From: Halorubrum sp. 2020YC2
GTDB taxonomy: Archaea > Halobacteriota > Halobacteria > Halobacteriales > Haloferacaceae
DNA length: 64,000 bases
Assembly: GCF_018623055.1 (NCBI RefSeq)
Contig: NZ_CP076019.1
Location: 124,001 to 188,000, forward strand
Direction: 5' to 3'
Numbering within the stretch: position 1 is the first letter of the stretch; the number at the start of each line of letters is the position of its first letter. The translations under genes and the position numbers were made by a program. Below, piece by piece: positions 17,089 to 26,371 of this stretch. The notes below the pieces were generated by a model. The model worked only from the letters and a program-made list of their open reading frames with translations, did not search any database and was not told the origin of the DNA.

Positions 17089-18036
17089 CTAGGCGAACTC
17101 GTCGATCAGCTCGGGCACCACGTCGAAGAGGTCGCCGACGATCCCGTAGTCCGCGATGTCGAAGATGGGGGCGTTCGGGTCGGTGTTGATCGTGATTATC
17201 GTGTCCGACCCCTTCATGCCGGCGACGTGCTGGACCGCGCCGGAGATGCCGATCGCGACGTACACGTCCGGCGTGACGACCTTCCCCGACTGGCCGACCT
17301 GCCGGTTCTTCGGCAGCCAGCCGTTGTCGACGATCGGCCGCGAGGCGGACAGCGTCGCGCCGAGCGCGTCCGCGAGGTCCTCGACGAGTTCGAGGTTCTC
17401 CTCCTCCTCGATGCCGCGCCCGACCGAGACGAGCACGTCGGCGTCCGCGATGTCGACGTCGCCGCCGCCGACCTCCTCGAAGCCCGTAACGCGGGCGCCC
17501 GACTCGGGGATGTCGACGTCGGCCGACTCGACGGTGGCGTCACCGACCCCCTCCGCGGGCGCCCACTCGCCGCCGCGGACGGTGAGGACGAACCGGTCGC
17601 CGGCGACGTCGACGGTCGTCTCGACCTTCGAGCCGTACATCTCCCGGGTGACGGTGAGGCCGTCGTCGTACTCGATCCCGACCGCGTCGGTCACGACCGG
17701 AACGCCGAGGTCCTCCGCGAGCGCCGGGACGTAGTCGAGTCCGTTGACGGAGTTCGGCGCCACGACCGAGCCGGCGTCGAGCCGGTCCGCGAGCGTCGAG
17801 ACCGCGGTCTGGTAGGCGTTGTGGTCGAACTCCTCGCCGTCCGCGACGGTGTGGATCGCGTCGACGCCCTCGCGGTCGAGGTCCTCCGCGAACCCGTCGA
17901 CGTCGCCCCCGACGACGGCCACGTGGAGGTCGCCGCCGCGTTCGTCGGCCAGCTCCCGGCCCGCGGTGATCGCCTCGTACGTGACGTCACGGAGCGACCC
18001 GCGGCGGTGTTCGGCGGCGACGAGCACGTCGGCCAT
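17089..18036 (-). CDS. etfA: electron transfer flavoprotein alpha subunit
   Basis: This 315-residue EtfA/FixB has the N-terminal adenine-nucleotide-alpha-hydrolase-like domain and the C-terminal FAD domain, with VVTPDVYVAIGISGAVQHVAGM and TINTDPNAPIFDIADYGIVGD, the standard FAD-binding blocks. With EtfB it accepts electrons from acyl-CoA dehydrogenases and passes them to a quinone reductase. Its ATG at 18036 overlaps the etfB stop (TGATG), and a GTG one codon earlier is also possible. A membrane Fe-S oxidoreductase at 37.4 kb is a candidate downstream acceptor. Confidence 0.95.
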   Translation of the reverse strand: MADVLVAAEHRRGSLRDVTYEAITAGRELADERGGDLHVAVVGGDVDGFAEDLDREGVDAIHTVADGEEFDHNAYQTAVSTLADRLDAGSVVAPNSVNGLDYVPALAEDLGVPVVTDAVGIEYDDGLTVTREMYGSKVETTVDVAGDRFVLTVRGGEWAPAEGVGDATVESADVDIPESGARVTGFEEVGGGDVDIADADVLVSVGRGIEEEENLELVEDLADALGATLSASRPIVDNGWLPKNRQVGQSGKVVTPDVYVAIGISGAVQHVAGMKGSDTIITINTDPNAPIFDIADYGIVGDLFDVVPELIDEFA

Positions 18037-18824
18037 CACGCGCTCACCCCCTTCTCGCGGAGGACCTCCGCGAGGCGGCTAGCGGACTCCCCGGCGTCGC
18101 CCTCGATGATCTCCGCGTCGGACTCGCTCTCCGGCTCGTACATCTCGGTGATCGTCAGCGCGCTCTCGACGTCGGCGTCGGTCAGGCCGAGGTCGGACAG
18201 GTCCGTCGCGGCGATCTCCTTGCGCTGCGCCTGCCGGATCCCGCGCAGGCTCGCGTACCGCGGCTCGTTGAGTCCGGTCTGGACCGTCAACACGGCGGGG
18301 AGGTCGACGTCGGTCAGCTCCTCGACGCCGCCCTCGAGCTCGCGGTGGACGTGCGCGACGCCCGCGTCCGCGTCCACGTCGAGGTGGTTGACGACCGCGG
18401 CGTGCTCGAAGCCGATCCGCTCCGCGAGCGCGACGCCCGTCGCGCCGAACCCGGTGTCGGCGGCCTGGACGCCGCCGAGGATCAGGTCCGGCTCCTCCTC
18501 GTCGACGACCGCCTCGAACAGGTCGACCTTCGAGGCGACGTCGGGGAACCCGGATCCGAGCGCGTCGTCCCAGACGCGGACCGCGCGGTCGGCGCCCTTC
18601 GCGAGCGCCATGCGGATCGTCTCCTCGGCGCGCTCCGGGCCGACGGTGACGGTCACGACCTCGTCAGCGACCCCGGCCTCGGCCAGTTGGACGGCGGCCT
18701 CGACGGCGTAGTCGTCCCACTCGTTGAGGTCGTACTCGAGGTCGGACTCGGCGATGTCTGTTCCCTCGATCGCGAAGTCGTCGTCCGCCTCCGCGACCTC
18801 CTTGACGGTCACCAGAACCTTCAT
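18036..18824 (-). CDS. etfB: electron transfer flavoprotein beta subunit
   Basis: This 262-residue EtfB/FixA begins MKVLVTVKEVAEAD and contains the family signature region VDLFEAVVDEEEPDLILGGVQAADTGFGATGVALAERIG, followed by the long C-terminal arm that wraps EtfA. It binds AMP in known ETFs. It is the first gene of the etfB-etfA operon. A TATA-like element near 18850 on the minus strand is about 26 nt from the ATG, consistent with a leaderless mRNA. Confidence 0.95.
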   Translation of the reverse strand: MKVLVTVKEVAEADDDFAIEGTDIAESDLEYDLNEWDDYAVEAAVQLAEAGVADEVVTVTVGPERAEETIRMALAKGADRAVRVWDDALGSGFPDVASKVDLFEAVVDEEEPDLILGGVQAADTGFGATGVALAERIGFEHAAVVNHLDVDADAGVAHVHRELEGGVEELTDVDLPAVLTVQTGLNEPRYASLRGIRQAQRKEIAATDLSDLGLTDADVESALTITEMYEPESESDAEIIEGDAGESASRLAEVLREKGVSA

Positions 18825-18920
18825 GATCGATACTCGGTCGCTCGCCCTGTAATGGTTTTCGGAACGGTCGACCGCGGAACGACGGTTTCCGCGCCGTTCG
18901 GGCGAGTTCGGGCTCCCGGG

Positions 18921-20303
18921 TCAGGTCCCGCGCTCGTCGCCGCGAGCGGACCCCTCCGAACCGCCCTTGCCGTCCGCATCGCCGTCGCCCTCCTCGCCGT
19001 CGGGCAGCGAGATGAGGTTCTCGCGCCCCAGCCGGAGCTTCTCGACGCGGCCCTCGTCGGCCATCGCGGAGAGCAGCTGCGACACCTTCGCGTCCGACCA
19101 GCCGGTCTCCGCGACGATGTCGGCCTGTCGCATCCGCCCGCCGTTCTCGTTGAGGAGCCGCTCGACGCGCTCCTCGTCGGAGAGCAGCGAGAGGTCCGGA
19201 CCGTCCTCGTCGCCTGAGTCGTCGGTCGCGGCGCTGCCCGCACCGCCCGCGTCGCCTTCCGCCCGGTCCGGGTCGACGGCCCCGGTCGGACCGCGGTCGT
19301 CGCCGTTCGGCGCGTTCCCGCCGCCCGACGCCGCCTCGTCGGCTCCGCCGTCCTCGGAGTCGCTCCGTCGGTACCAGACGACGCCGGCGAAGAGGGCTGC
19401 CACGAGCGCGACCGCGCCGGTCAGCAGCAGCCACGGCGGCGCCCCCGCTCCCGCCGGGCCGTAGACGATCGCCACGGGTTCGCCGCCGTCGAACGTCTGC
19501 GGGCCATCGATTATCACGTCGCCGTCCGAGAGCCGCGCGACGGCCGTGCTCGGCGTTCCGGTGACGGTGTACCCCTCCGGCGTCGACACCTCCAGCGTCT
19601 GGCCGGCTTCGAGGCTGCGCAGCCACGTCTCGTTGCCCGGGGTCGTCAGCGCGTCCCCGAGGATCAGGCTCTCGCCGTCCTGCGCGAGGAACTCGGTCCA
19701 GGTGAACGTCAGCCGCAGCTCCCCGACGGCCGCCGACTCCTCCGTGGCGACGTCGTACTCGTCCGGGTCGTCGTGAACGACGGCCTCGCGGTCGACGTCT
19801 CGGATCGTCATCGACCGATCGACGTTGCGGTTCGCCTCGCGGCGGAATCCCTCGAACAGCTCGCTGTCCGGACCGACCTCGCCGTCGCGGAAGCGCTCGG
19901 CGGCCGCCTCGAACGCGGCGGTCTCGTTCTCGTCAGCGAGCGCGTATCGCACCGCGACGGTCCAGTCGGCGCTGCGGTCGGGGCTCAACCCGATCCGGAT
20001 CCGAGTCGTCGACGGCGAGGTGATGTCGTCCTCCGTCTGGGGCCGGACCGCTCCCGGACTGTCTCCGAGCGACTCTTTACCGTCTCGGGCGTCGCGGTCG
20101 ACGAGGGCCGCTCTCTCGTCCAACGAACCGGCGCTGCCCGCGGCGGCGGGGAGAGCCTCGGCCGCGGCGGCGGAGGTAGCCGTCCTGTCCGCGTCGGGGG
20201 AGGAGGTGATCGTGGCCGCGCCGCCGGCCGCGCCGCCGGCGCTCGCGATCAGCGCGAGCGCGACGACCGCGACCAGAAGCACGCGGAGAGCGGGGTTCCG
20301 CAT
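18921..20303 (-). CDS. membrane-anchored protein with extracellular domain and cytoplasmic winged helix
   Basis: This 460-residue protein has an N-terminal signal-like helix (1-28), a long acidic exterior beta-rich domain (about 95-275), one transmembrane helix (WLLLTGAVALVAALFAGVVWY, about 288-310), a low-complexity acidic linker, and a C-terminal winged helix (LSDEERVERLLNENGGRMRQADIVAETGWSDAKVSQLLSAM). This layout recurs in haloarchaea and suggests that an outside signal is coupled to DNA binding, possibly after proteolysis, though that is inference. It is divergent from the secreted-protein gene at 20490. No ligand is evident. Confidence 0.7.
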   Translation of the reverse strand: MRNPALRVLLVAVVALALIASAGGAAGGAATITSSPDADRTATSAAAAEALPAAAGSAGSLDERAALVDRDARDGKESLGDSPGAVRPQTEDDITSPSTTRIRIGLSPDRSADWTVAVRYALADENETAAFEAAAERFRDGEVGPDSELFEGFRREANRNVDRSMTIRDVDREAVVHDDPDEYDVATEESAAVGELRLTFTWTEFLAQDGESLILGDALTTPGNETWLRSLEAGQTLEVSTPEGYTVTGTPSTAVARLSDGDVIIDGPQTFDGGEPVAIVYGPAGAGAPPWLLLTGAVALVAALFAGVVWYRRSDSEDGGADEAASGGGNAPNGDDRGPTGAVDPDRAEGDAGGAGSAATDDSGDEDGPDLSLLSDEERVERLLNENGGRMRQADIVAETGWSDAKVSQLLSAMADEGRVEKLRLGRENLISLPDGEEGDGDADGKGGSEGSARGDERGT

Positions 20304-20489
20304 ACGTCTCGGGTCACTCGCGCACCCGGCAAAACGCTTTCCATACGCTGTTTTTCGACGGGACGCCCGGTCGAACTCCCGTCTCGCCCCCCGACGTGCC
20401 CGCCGCGCCCGTCCGGCTCTCCCCGCGGGCCGCCGGGCGACCGCCCGCAGTAGGTGGACTTTTTGTATCGCGGGGCGAATCGTCGCACG

Positions 20490-21815
20490 ATGAGAGCCCT
20501 CCTCGTCGCCGTCGTCGCGGTCCTGCTGTTCGTGGCGCCGGTCGCCCCCGTCGCCGCGCCGGGCGGCGCCCCGCAGTCCGCCGGCACGTCGCCGGTCGAC
20601 TCGTCATCGTCCGCCGGGCCGGCCTCCTCTGCCGATCCGACCCTCGCTTCCGGTTCGCCGTCCCCCGTCGCCGGACAGGTCCCGACGCCGCAGGTCGACC
20701 GAGCGAACCTCACGCTCCGGACGCTGTCGACGCCGTCGGGCGCGGAGACCCGCGTCGGCACGTACGCCCGCGGCCCCGACCTCGGCTCCTCGCTCGGGTT
20801 CGCGACCGCGGACGCCGACGCCGCGGTCGAGACCGCCGCCGTCGTCCGCCGGATCGAAACCACCGAGTCGACCGTCGAGCGACAGCAGCAGATCCTCGCG
20901 GAGATAAACCGCGTCGAGCGCGCGGAGGTGGCGCTCAACAGCCGGCAGGCGAACGCCTTCACCGCGCACGCCGCCGGAGAGCTGTCCGACCGCGAACTGG
21001 TCGACGAGCTCGTCCGCGTGTCCGCGACCGCCCGCGAGTACGACGAGCGCCTCGACGAGCTCGACGCGCTGGCCGAGGGGACCGACGGATTCAGCTCCCC
21101 CAGCCGGCTCGACGAGCTTCAGGTCGCGCTACAGGTGTACGAGGGACCGGTCCGCGACCACGCGCTCGCGACCGCCAGGGGGCAGTCGTCCCCGACCGAC
21201 GTGTACGTCGCGTCGAGCCAGGGCGCGGTCGTGCTCGCCACCGTCGTCGACGGCGAGTACGTCCGCGAGGCGTTCCGGACGGACCGCTGGGACCGGGGCG
21301 GCGGTCCCATCTCGAACGACCTGGCGATCGAAGTGACCGAGGCGGCGTACCCGGAGACGGCGTCGCTCCGCGAGCCGGACGCGTTCGGCGCGGGCGCGGT
21401 CCAGCGGATCACGATCCCGCACGACTTCGGCACGCTCCGCACCTTCGTCAGCGGCGGGACCGAGCAGGTGTTCGTCGAGCACCAGCGCATCGATCTCTCC
21501 GCGTTCCCCGACAGCGAACCCGTCTCGGAGAGCGGCGACGGGTTCAACGTCACCGTCGAACGGACCTACCCCGGCGGGCCGGTGAGCGTCACCGTCCTCG
21601 ACGACGAGACGGGCGACCCGGTCCCCGACGTCACCGTCACCAAATCGGTCGGTGACGGCGACAGCCAGGCCATCGGCGCGACCGACGACGACGGCGTCGT
21701 CCGGACGCTCTCGCCGGCGGAGCCGTACCGCATCACGGTCGTCGACGAGCCCCGCGTCGTCGTCGTCGGCGACATCCAACCCCTCCCGACGCCGAGACCG
21801 ATCGACGACGAGTGA
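20490..21815 (+). CDS. secreted haloarchaeal protein with coiled-coil and beta domains
   Basis: This 441-residue protein has a signal peptide (MRALLVAVVAVLLFVAPVAPVAA), a Ser/Pro-rich linker, a helical region (about 110-200, ETTESTVERQQQILAEINRVERAEVALNSRQ), and beta-rich C-terminal domains including VSVTVLDDETGDPVPDVTV, a carboxypeptidase-regulatory-like repeat. No C-terminal anchor is seen. TTTTTGTAT at 20459-20467 lies about 27 nt before the ATG. It heads a short same-strand pair with the pilin-like gene 43 nt downstream. Function is unknown; cell-surface location is inferred. Confidence 0.65.
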   Translation: MRALLVAVVAVLLFVAPVAPVAAPGGAPQSAGTSPVDSSSSAGPASSADPTLASGSPSPVAGQVPTPQVDRANLTLRTLSTPSGAETRVGTYARGPDLGSSLGFATADADAAVETAAVVRRIETTESTVERQQQILAEINRVERAEVALNSRQANAFTAHAAGELSDRELVDELVRVSATAREYDERLDELDALAEGTDGFSSPSRLDELQVALQVYEGPVRDHALATARGQSSPTDVYVASSQGAVVLATVVDGEYVREAFRTDRWDRGGGPISNDLAIEVTEAAYPETASLREPDAFGAGAVQRITIPHDFGTLRTFVSGGTEQVFVEHQRIDLSAFPDSEPVSESGDGFNVTVERTYPGGPVSVTVLDDETGDPVPDVTVTKSVGDGDSQAIGATDDDGVVRTLSPAEPYRITVVDEPRVVVVGDIQPLPTPRPIDDE

Positions 21816-21858
21816 GCGCCGGGCCGACCCTTTTATCCGAAACCGCCCCAGCGCCGCC

Positions 21859-22335
21859 GTGTCACCAGTCACTCGTCGCGCCCGCGGGATGGCGCCCGTC
21901 GCGGGCGTGCTGCTCATCGCGATCGCGGTCGCGTTAGCCGGCGGCGTCGCGGCCGCGACGCTCGACGGCCCGAGCGCGACGGTGCCGCCGTCGGCGGCCC
22001 TGTCGCTGTCCGCGACCGACGACCGGATCTCGATCGACCACCGCGGCGGCGACCCCATCGACGTCGCGGCCGCGACGGTCCGCGTCCGCGTCGACGGCGA
22101 ACCGCTCGCCGAGCAGCCGCCGGTCCCGTTCTTCTCGGCGGCCGGCTTCCACCCCGGCCCGACCGGTCCGTTCAACGCCGCCGGCGACGGCGCGTGGCGC
22201 CCCGGCGAGCGGGCGACGTTCCGCGTCGCCGGGACCAACGACCCGACGCTCGAACCGGGCCGGACGGTCACCGTGCGGATCGCGGTCGACGGTCGACCGG
22301 TCGCGTCGCTGGAGACGGTCGTCGAACCGGGGTGA
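21859..22335 (+). CDS. type IV pilin-like (archaellin N-terminal) protein
   Basis: This 158-residue protein starts with GTG and has a short basic leader (VSPVTRRARG) followed by a hydrophobic helix MAPVAGVLLIAIAVALAGGVAAATL, then a beta-rich globular domain. Leader plus H-domain is the pattern of haloarchaeal pilins and pilin-like proteins cut by the PibD peptidase at the Gly/Met junction. CCTTTTATC at 21828-21836 is 27 nt before the start. It follows the secreted protein and may share its regulation. Confidence 0.7.
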   Translation: MSPVTRRARGMAPVAGVLLIAIAVALAGGVAAATLDGPSATVPPSAALSLSATDDRISIDHRGGDPIDVAAATVRVRVDGEPLAEQPPVPFFSAAGFHPGPTGPFNAAGDGAWRPGERATFRVAGTNDPTLEPGRTVTVRIAVDGRPVASLETVVEPG

Positions 22336-22371
22336 GGGCGCGACCCGGCGGAGAAATGGTTCTGTTCGGCC

Positions 22372-23016
22372 CTACTCGCGGTCGTCCGTCTCGTCGCCGC
22401 CCGGGACCCGAGCCACGGTCGTGATCGCCCGCGGGCTCTGCGGCGTCGCCTGCTGGATGTGGTGTTCGAACGCCTCGTAGCCGGCCGCCTCGAACATCCG
22501 GTCGGCCTCGTCCGCGTCGTAGAACAGCATGATCGCGTCGGCCACCCGCTGGAGGATCGGGTTGTGCGGGTAGTCCGGTCCGACGACGAGCACCTGTCCG
22601 CCGGGCTTCGCCACCCGTCGGAGTTCCCGGAGCCCCTCGACGGGGTTGGGCCAGTACTCGATGGAGCCGGACGACCAGACCACGTCGAAGGCGTCGTCGC
22701 GGAACGGGAGCCGTTCGGCGTCGCCGCGGTAGAAGTTCACGCGGTCGCGCTTCCCGAACTTCTCGAACGCCTTCTCCATCTGGTGGACGCTCTGGTCGAG
22801 CCCGTGGACGTCGTCGGCGTGTTCGAGCAGGCCCTCGGTGCCGAACCCGGTGCCGCAGCCGACGTCGAGCACCTTCGGGTCGTCGCCGAACTCCAGCCAC
22901 GAGAGCGCCTCCGCCCGCATCTCCTCGGTCCAGTTGAAGCGGTTAACCCGGTCGTACACCTTCGAGAGGTACTTGTAGAAGAGCCGGGCGTTCGACTTGT
23001 CCTCGAGGATCCCCAT
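22372..23016 (-). CDS. class I SAM methyltransferase, quinone-type (UbiE/VTE3-like)
   Basis: This 214-residue protein has motif I VLDVGCGTGFGTEGLL, acidic post-I residue GLDQS, motif II DAFDVVWSSGSIEYWPNP and motif III VAKPGGQVLVVGP. The N-terminal NARLFYKYLSKVYDRVNRFNW resembles prenyl-quinone methyltransferases (MPBQ/MSBQ and UbiE type). That suggests menaquinone ring methylation, though context gives no proof. It is the only gene of its strand in this stretch. The substrate remains inferred. Confidence 0.78.
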   Translation of the reverse strand: MGILEDKSNARLFYKYLSKVYDRVNRFNWTEEMRAEALSWLEFGDDPKVLDVGCGTGFGTEGLLEHADDVHGLDQSVHQMEKAFEKFGKRDRVNFYRGDAERLPFRDDAFDVVWSSGSIEYWPNPVEGLRELRRVAKPGGQVLVVGPDYPHNPILQRVADAIMLFYDADEADRMFEAAGYEAFEHHIQQATPQSPRAITTVARVPGGDETDDRE

Positions 23017-23130
23017 TTACCGGTTCCTTGGGCCGCCCGCCCCATAACGACACGGATCCGCGGGCGGCGAGCGACGGTCTCGCCGTCCCGCTTCCGACCG
23101 GCTTTTCCGCGCTCCGCCCCACCTCCCGGT

Positions 23131-23994
23131 ATGGACCCGACGACGAGCGGCCGGTTCCGCGTCCACGACCGCCGCCAGCGGCCGGACATCGACGACGGCG
23201 CGGACGCGCCCGCCGACCCCCCGGAAGCCGGTTCCGCCGCCGCGGCCGCCGGCGCCGACGGCACCGAGGAGTTCGTCCTCGTCGAACTGGCCGACGAGCC
23301 GGTCGACCCGACCGACCCCGACGCCGGGGACCGATACGACCCGCTCTACGCAACCGCCGAGGGGTACGAGGAGGACCTCGCGGACGCGGTCGACGCGCTT
23401 CGGCCCGGCTTCGTCGTCGACGCGACGCTGGCGTGGACCGACGGCTCCGCGCGGTTCCGCGAGGTCGCGGTCGTCCGCGAGACGCGGTTCCGCTTCGCGG
23501 ACGGTATCGAGGGGATGTTCGAGGCGGCCGTCGAGACCTGGCGGCAGATCCGCGCCGAGGGCGAGCCGGTCGGCTCGATCACGACGCGGTCGAACGACGG
23601 CGACCCCAACGGCGCGCTGTACCTCTTCGCGGACGCGCCCGGTAGCGACACCTTCGACGAAGTCCGCACGGGGCGGCTCCCGGTCGAGCCGCTCGTCGCG
23701 CGCGTGAACGACTCACGGGACGACGACGACCCGCGGGAGGTGTTCGTGTTACGCCCCGCGGCACACGAGTTCGTCGCCGTCTACGTCGTCTTCGACCGCG
23801 ACGGCGTCCTCGCGCAGACGGTCCGGGACACCTACGACCTCGGTCCGGGTCTCGCCGCGGGACTCGACGCGAGCTACCCCGGCGGCGACGACGGCGGTTC
23901 CCTCGTTCCCGACGACTCGGACGGCTCGGACGACTCCGGCAGCTCCGATCCGCTCGACGAAGACGACGACTTCGACGCGCTCGACCGCCTGTAG
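23131..23994 (+). CDS. haloarchaeal protein of unknown function (DUF6663-like)
   Basis: This 287-residue acidic soluble protein begins MDPTTSGRFRVHD and alternates beta strands (FVLVELADEPVDPTDPD, FVVDATLAWTDGSARFREVAVV) with helices (GMFEAAVETWRQIRAEGEPV). The tail is Ser/Asp-rich low complexity. The composition and order resemble a haloarchaea-specific family (DUF6663 by memory). A TATA-like CTTTTCC at 23102-23108 is 27 nt before the ATG. No catalytic motif is visible. Confidence 0.6.
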   Translation: MDPTTSGRFRVHDRRQRPDIDDGADAPADPPEAGSAAAAAGADGTEEFVLVELADEPVDPTDPDAGDRYDPLYATAEGYEEDLADAVDALRPGFVVDATLAWTDGSARFREVAVVRETRFRFADGIEGMFEAAVETWRQIRAEGEPVGSITTRSNDGDPNGALYLFADAPGSDTFDEVRTGRLPVEPLVARVNDSRDDDDPREVFVLRPAAHEFVAVYVVFDRDGVLAQTVRDTYDLGPGLAAGLDASYPGGDDGGSLVPDDSDGSDDSGSSDPLDEDDDFDALDRL

Positions 23995-24026
23995 CCGGTC
24001 ATCCCCCGCCGCGACTCGCCGCCGCG

Positions 24027-25001
24027 CTACAGCCAGTCGGCGTCGGGGTCGACCCGCCCGTCCGGCGTCTCGCCGTTCAACACGGCCGCCACGTCGTTCG
24101 CGCCGCTTCGGTTCAGGTCGTCTCTCGCCTCCTCGCTGTACCACGCCGCGTGCGGCGTCACGACCGTGTCCGCCCGGCCGACGAGCGGGTCGTCCTCCGG
24201 GGGTTCCTCGGCCAGCACGTCGAGACCGGCCGCCTTGATATCGTCCGCCTCCAGCGCGCCGAGCAGCGCGTCGGCGTCGACGACCGGGCCGCGGCTCACG
24301 TTGACGACGACCGAGTCCTCGCTCAGCCGCTCCAGCGCGTCCGCGTCGACGATTCCCCGCGTCGCGTCCGTCAGGGGAGCGTAGACGCCGACGTGGTCCG
24401 CGCGGTCGAACAGCCCCTCGAAGTCGACCTTCTCGACGCCGTGTTCGGCCATCTCCTCGGCGTCGACGAACGGGTCGTGCGCGACGAGGTCGGCGCCGAA
24501 CCCGGAGAGCTGTTCGGCCGCCCGCCGGGCGATCGGCCCGAACGAGAGCAGTCCGATCGTCGACGCGCTCACGCGGCGGACCGGCCGCCCGTCCTCCCAG
24601 CTCCACCCGCCGGCCGCGACCGCGTCGTCGTACGGCTTGAGCGAGCGCAGACAGGCGAAAAGCAGCGAGACGGAGTGGGTCGCCACCTCGTCGGTACAGT
24701 AGTCCGGCACGCGGGTGACGGTCACGCCGCGCTCCGCCGCCGCGGCGACGTCGACGTTGTCCACGCCGACCGCCGACCGGACGACGACGTCGAGGTCCGT
24801 GGCGTCGAGCGCCGCCTCGGTGACGGGCGTGTTGATGTCGGTGACGACCGCGTCGGCGCCGGCCGCCGCCTCGATCAGCCGCTCGGTCGACCCCAGCTCC
24901 GCGACCTCGATATCGACCGGCTCGTCGACGGCGTTAGCGAGGACCTCGCGGTACGTCTCCGGGTCTATCATCGGGAACGCCGACAGCACGACTCTGGGCA
25001 T
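24027..25001 (-). CDS. C-terminal-binding-protein-like D-2-hydroxyacid dehydrogenase
   Basis: This 324-residue NAD-dependent dehydrogenase has the catalytic triad region VVNVSRGPVVDADAL (Arg), DVLAEEPPEDDPL (Glu) and VVTPHAAWYS (His). The nucleotide-binding helix is TIGLLSFGPIARRAAEQL, a variant of GxGxxG where the first Gly is replaced by LSFG. This form and the overall sequence match CtBP-like hydroxyacid dehydrogenases. Start at 25001 (MPRVVLSAFP) is preferred to an ATG 13 codons earlier. Substrate is unknown, probably a 2-keto acid. Confidence 0.85.
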   Translation of the reverse strand: MPRVVLSAFPMIDPETYREVLANAVDEPVDIEVAELGSTERLIEAAAGADAVVTDINTPVTEAALDATDLDVVVRSAVGVDNVDVAAAAERGVTVTRVPDYCTDEVATHSVSLLFACLRSLKPYDDAVAAGGWSWEDGRPVRRVSASTIGLLSFGPIARRAAEQLSGFGADLVAHDPFVDAEEMAEHGVEKVDFEGLFDRADHVGVYAPLTDATRGIVDADALERLSEDSVVVNVSRGPVVDADALLGALEADDIKAAGLDVLAEEPPEDDPLVGRADTVVTPHAAWYSEEARDDLNRSGANDVAAVLNGETPDGRVDPDADWL

Positions 25002-25142
25002 ACGTCGCGCTTCTCCGCCGATCCACTTGACGGCTGTCACTAACGCTGTCAGGCCTTCGTACGTCCGTTTCGATCGTGAGGAATCGGCCGTCCACCGCCG
25101 CGTTCCGATGGCTCTTTGCGGCCGCCGGCCGTACCGTTCGCC

Positions 25143-25448
25143 GTGACCGACGAGCGCTCGAAACCGCCGATGCTGGTCTTACTGGAGTCGCTGTCGTTCT
25201 ACCGCAACGTTCGGATCGGGACGGCGGTCGGCGCGCTGCTCGCGGTCCTGCTGTACCTCGTCAGGACGCTGGAGCTGCTCGGGCCCGTGATAGACGCCCG
25301 CGACTACCCGCTTTTCGGCCCGGACGTCTGGTTCCTCCTGTTGGCGTTCGTGCTGGCGGCGACGTCGGCGCTGTTCGTCGCCGTCGTCCTCACGATAGCG
25401 GCGGCGGTCCGCGGCGCGCGTGCGGACGGACCCGACGGTCCGGAGTAG
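25143..25448 (+). CDS. small two- or three-helix membrane protein
   Basis: This 101-residue protein starts with GTG and has helices at about 23-43 (VGALLAVLLYLVRTLELLG) and 58-86 (VWFLLLAFVLAATSALFVAVVLTIAAAV) with an acidic end. The frame is open upstream, but the GTG at 25143 begins a typical charged N-terminus (VTDERSKPPM). I do not recognise the family. It has no operon partner. Confidence 0.5.
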   Translation: MTDERSKPPMLVLLESLSFYRNVRIGTAVGALLAVLLYLVRTLELLGPVIDARDYPLFGPDVWFLLLAFVLAATSALFVAVVLTIAAAVRGARADGPDGPE

Positions 25449-25516
25449 TCGACACCGCGGACCGGAGAGGAAGAGACACAGAGCGCAGAATCGAACGAGG
25501 CGTCGACGGCGTCGCG

Positions 25517-25798
25517 TCAGTCGGCAGTGCAGGAGGCCTCGCTCTCGTCGGCCGTGAACTCCTGTGCCGGCTCCGTGAGCTTGTAGAGGTTCTGTCTGGC
25601 GTCCGCGAAGTAGACGTCCTCGTCGACGACGCCGATGCCCTCCAGCCGTTCGAGCGCGTATCGGACGGTGCGAGCCGACAGCATCGACTCCTGGACGATC
25701 CCCTTCTGGGTCAGCGGTCCGTTGTACTCGAGCACCTTGAAGACGAGCTTGGCGCTCGGCGGGAGGTCGTCGAGGCCCTCCGTTTGAGTTCCTTCCAT
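25517..25798 (-). CDS. winged-helix regulator (MarR/TFIIE-like)
   Basis: This 93-residue protein has LPPSAKLVFKVLEYNGPLTQKGIVQESMLSARTVRYALERLEGIGVVDEDV, a winged helix with a clear recognition helix (ARTVRYALERL), and a wing VYFADARQNLYKL. This is a common haloarchaeal regulator type. An ATG seven codons upstream is possible, but TTTATC near 25823-25830 on the minus strand is 28 nt from the ATG at 25798. Targets are unknown. Confidence 0.78.
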   Translation of the reverse strand: MEGTQTEGLDDLPPSAKLVFKVLEYNGPLTQKGIVQESMLSARTVRYALERLEGIGVVDEDVYFADARQNLYKLTEPAQEFTADESEASCTAD

Positions 25799-26061
25799 CG
25801 TTACGATTCGAAACCGCACACGGTGATAAATGTTGATGGAGTATTCCCGCTGAAACGCCGTTTACCGGAGATATACGCCGCATCTTGCCGCAAAAACCAG
25901 CAACTATCTCTGGTTTCTGCCCGCTAGACTGACCAGTCAGTCAGCGATTCGGCTCGCGCGCGCCGCGCTCGCCTCCGGAGTCGCCCGCGCCGTCGAGCCG
26001 TCGCGACCCGGTCGACCGCCGGAACGAACGGTTTTTCACGGGCGCTCGCGGATCCGAAGGC

Positions 26062-26370
26062 ATGAGCGACGATTCGGGCCTGTCCGACCACGCCCGCGGC
26101 GTGGTCGTCACGACCATCTGCTGTCTCGCCGGGATCGCGGCCGGCGTCGTCTCGGCCGTCTACGTCGGGACCGACCCCGCCGCCGCCGCGAGCACCACCG
26201 CGGTCTTCGTGCTCGGGGCGTTCGTCATCGCCCAGTACCCGATATTCAAGGCGGTCGGCGTCGGTGACCTCGGGATCAAGGACAACCTCTACGTGGCGTT
26301 TCTCACGTTCACTCTCTGGTTCATCAGCTACACCGTGTTGCTGACATCCGCCGTCGATCTGGGGGTCTGA
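26062..26370 (+). CDS. EMC6-like small membrane protein
   Basis: This 102-residue protein has three hydrophobic helices (about 14-35, 46-62, 76-97) and the segment GIKDNLYVAFLTFTLWFISYTVLLT, which resembles the archaeal EMC6-like family. In eukaryotes EMC6 is part of the ER membrane insertase. GGTTTTTC at 26029-26036 is about 28 nt before the ATG. The stop is one base before the ABCE1 gene, so the two form an operon; this couples a possible membrane insertase subunit to ribosome recycling. The family assignment is from memory of similar proteins. Confidence 0.7.
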   Translation: MSDDSGLSDHARGVVVTTICCLAGIAAGVVSAVYVGTDPAAAASTTAVFVLGAFVIAQYPIFKAVGVGDLGIKDNLYVAFLTFTLWFISYTVLLTSAVDLGV

Positions 26371-26371
26371 G

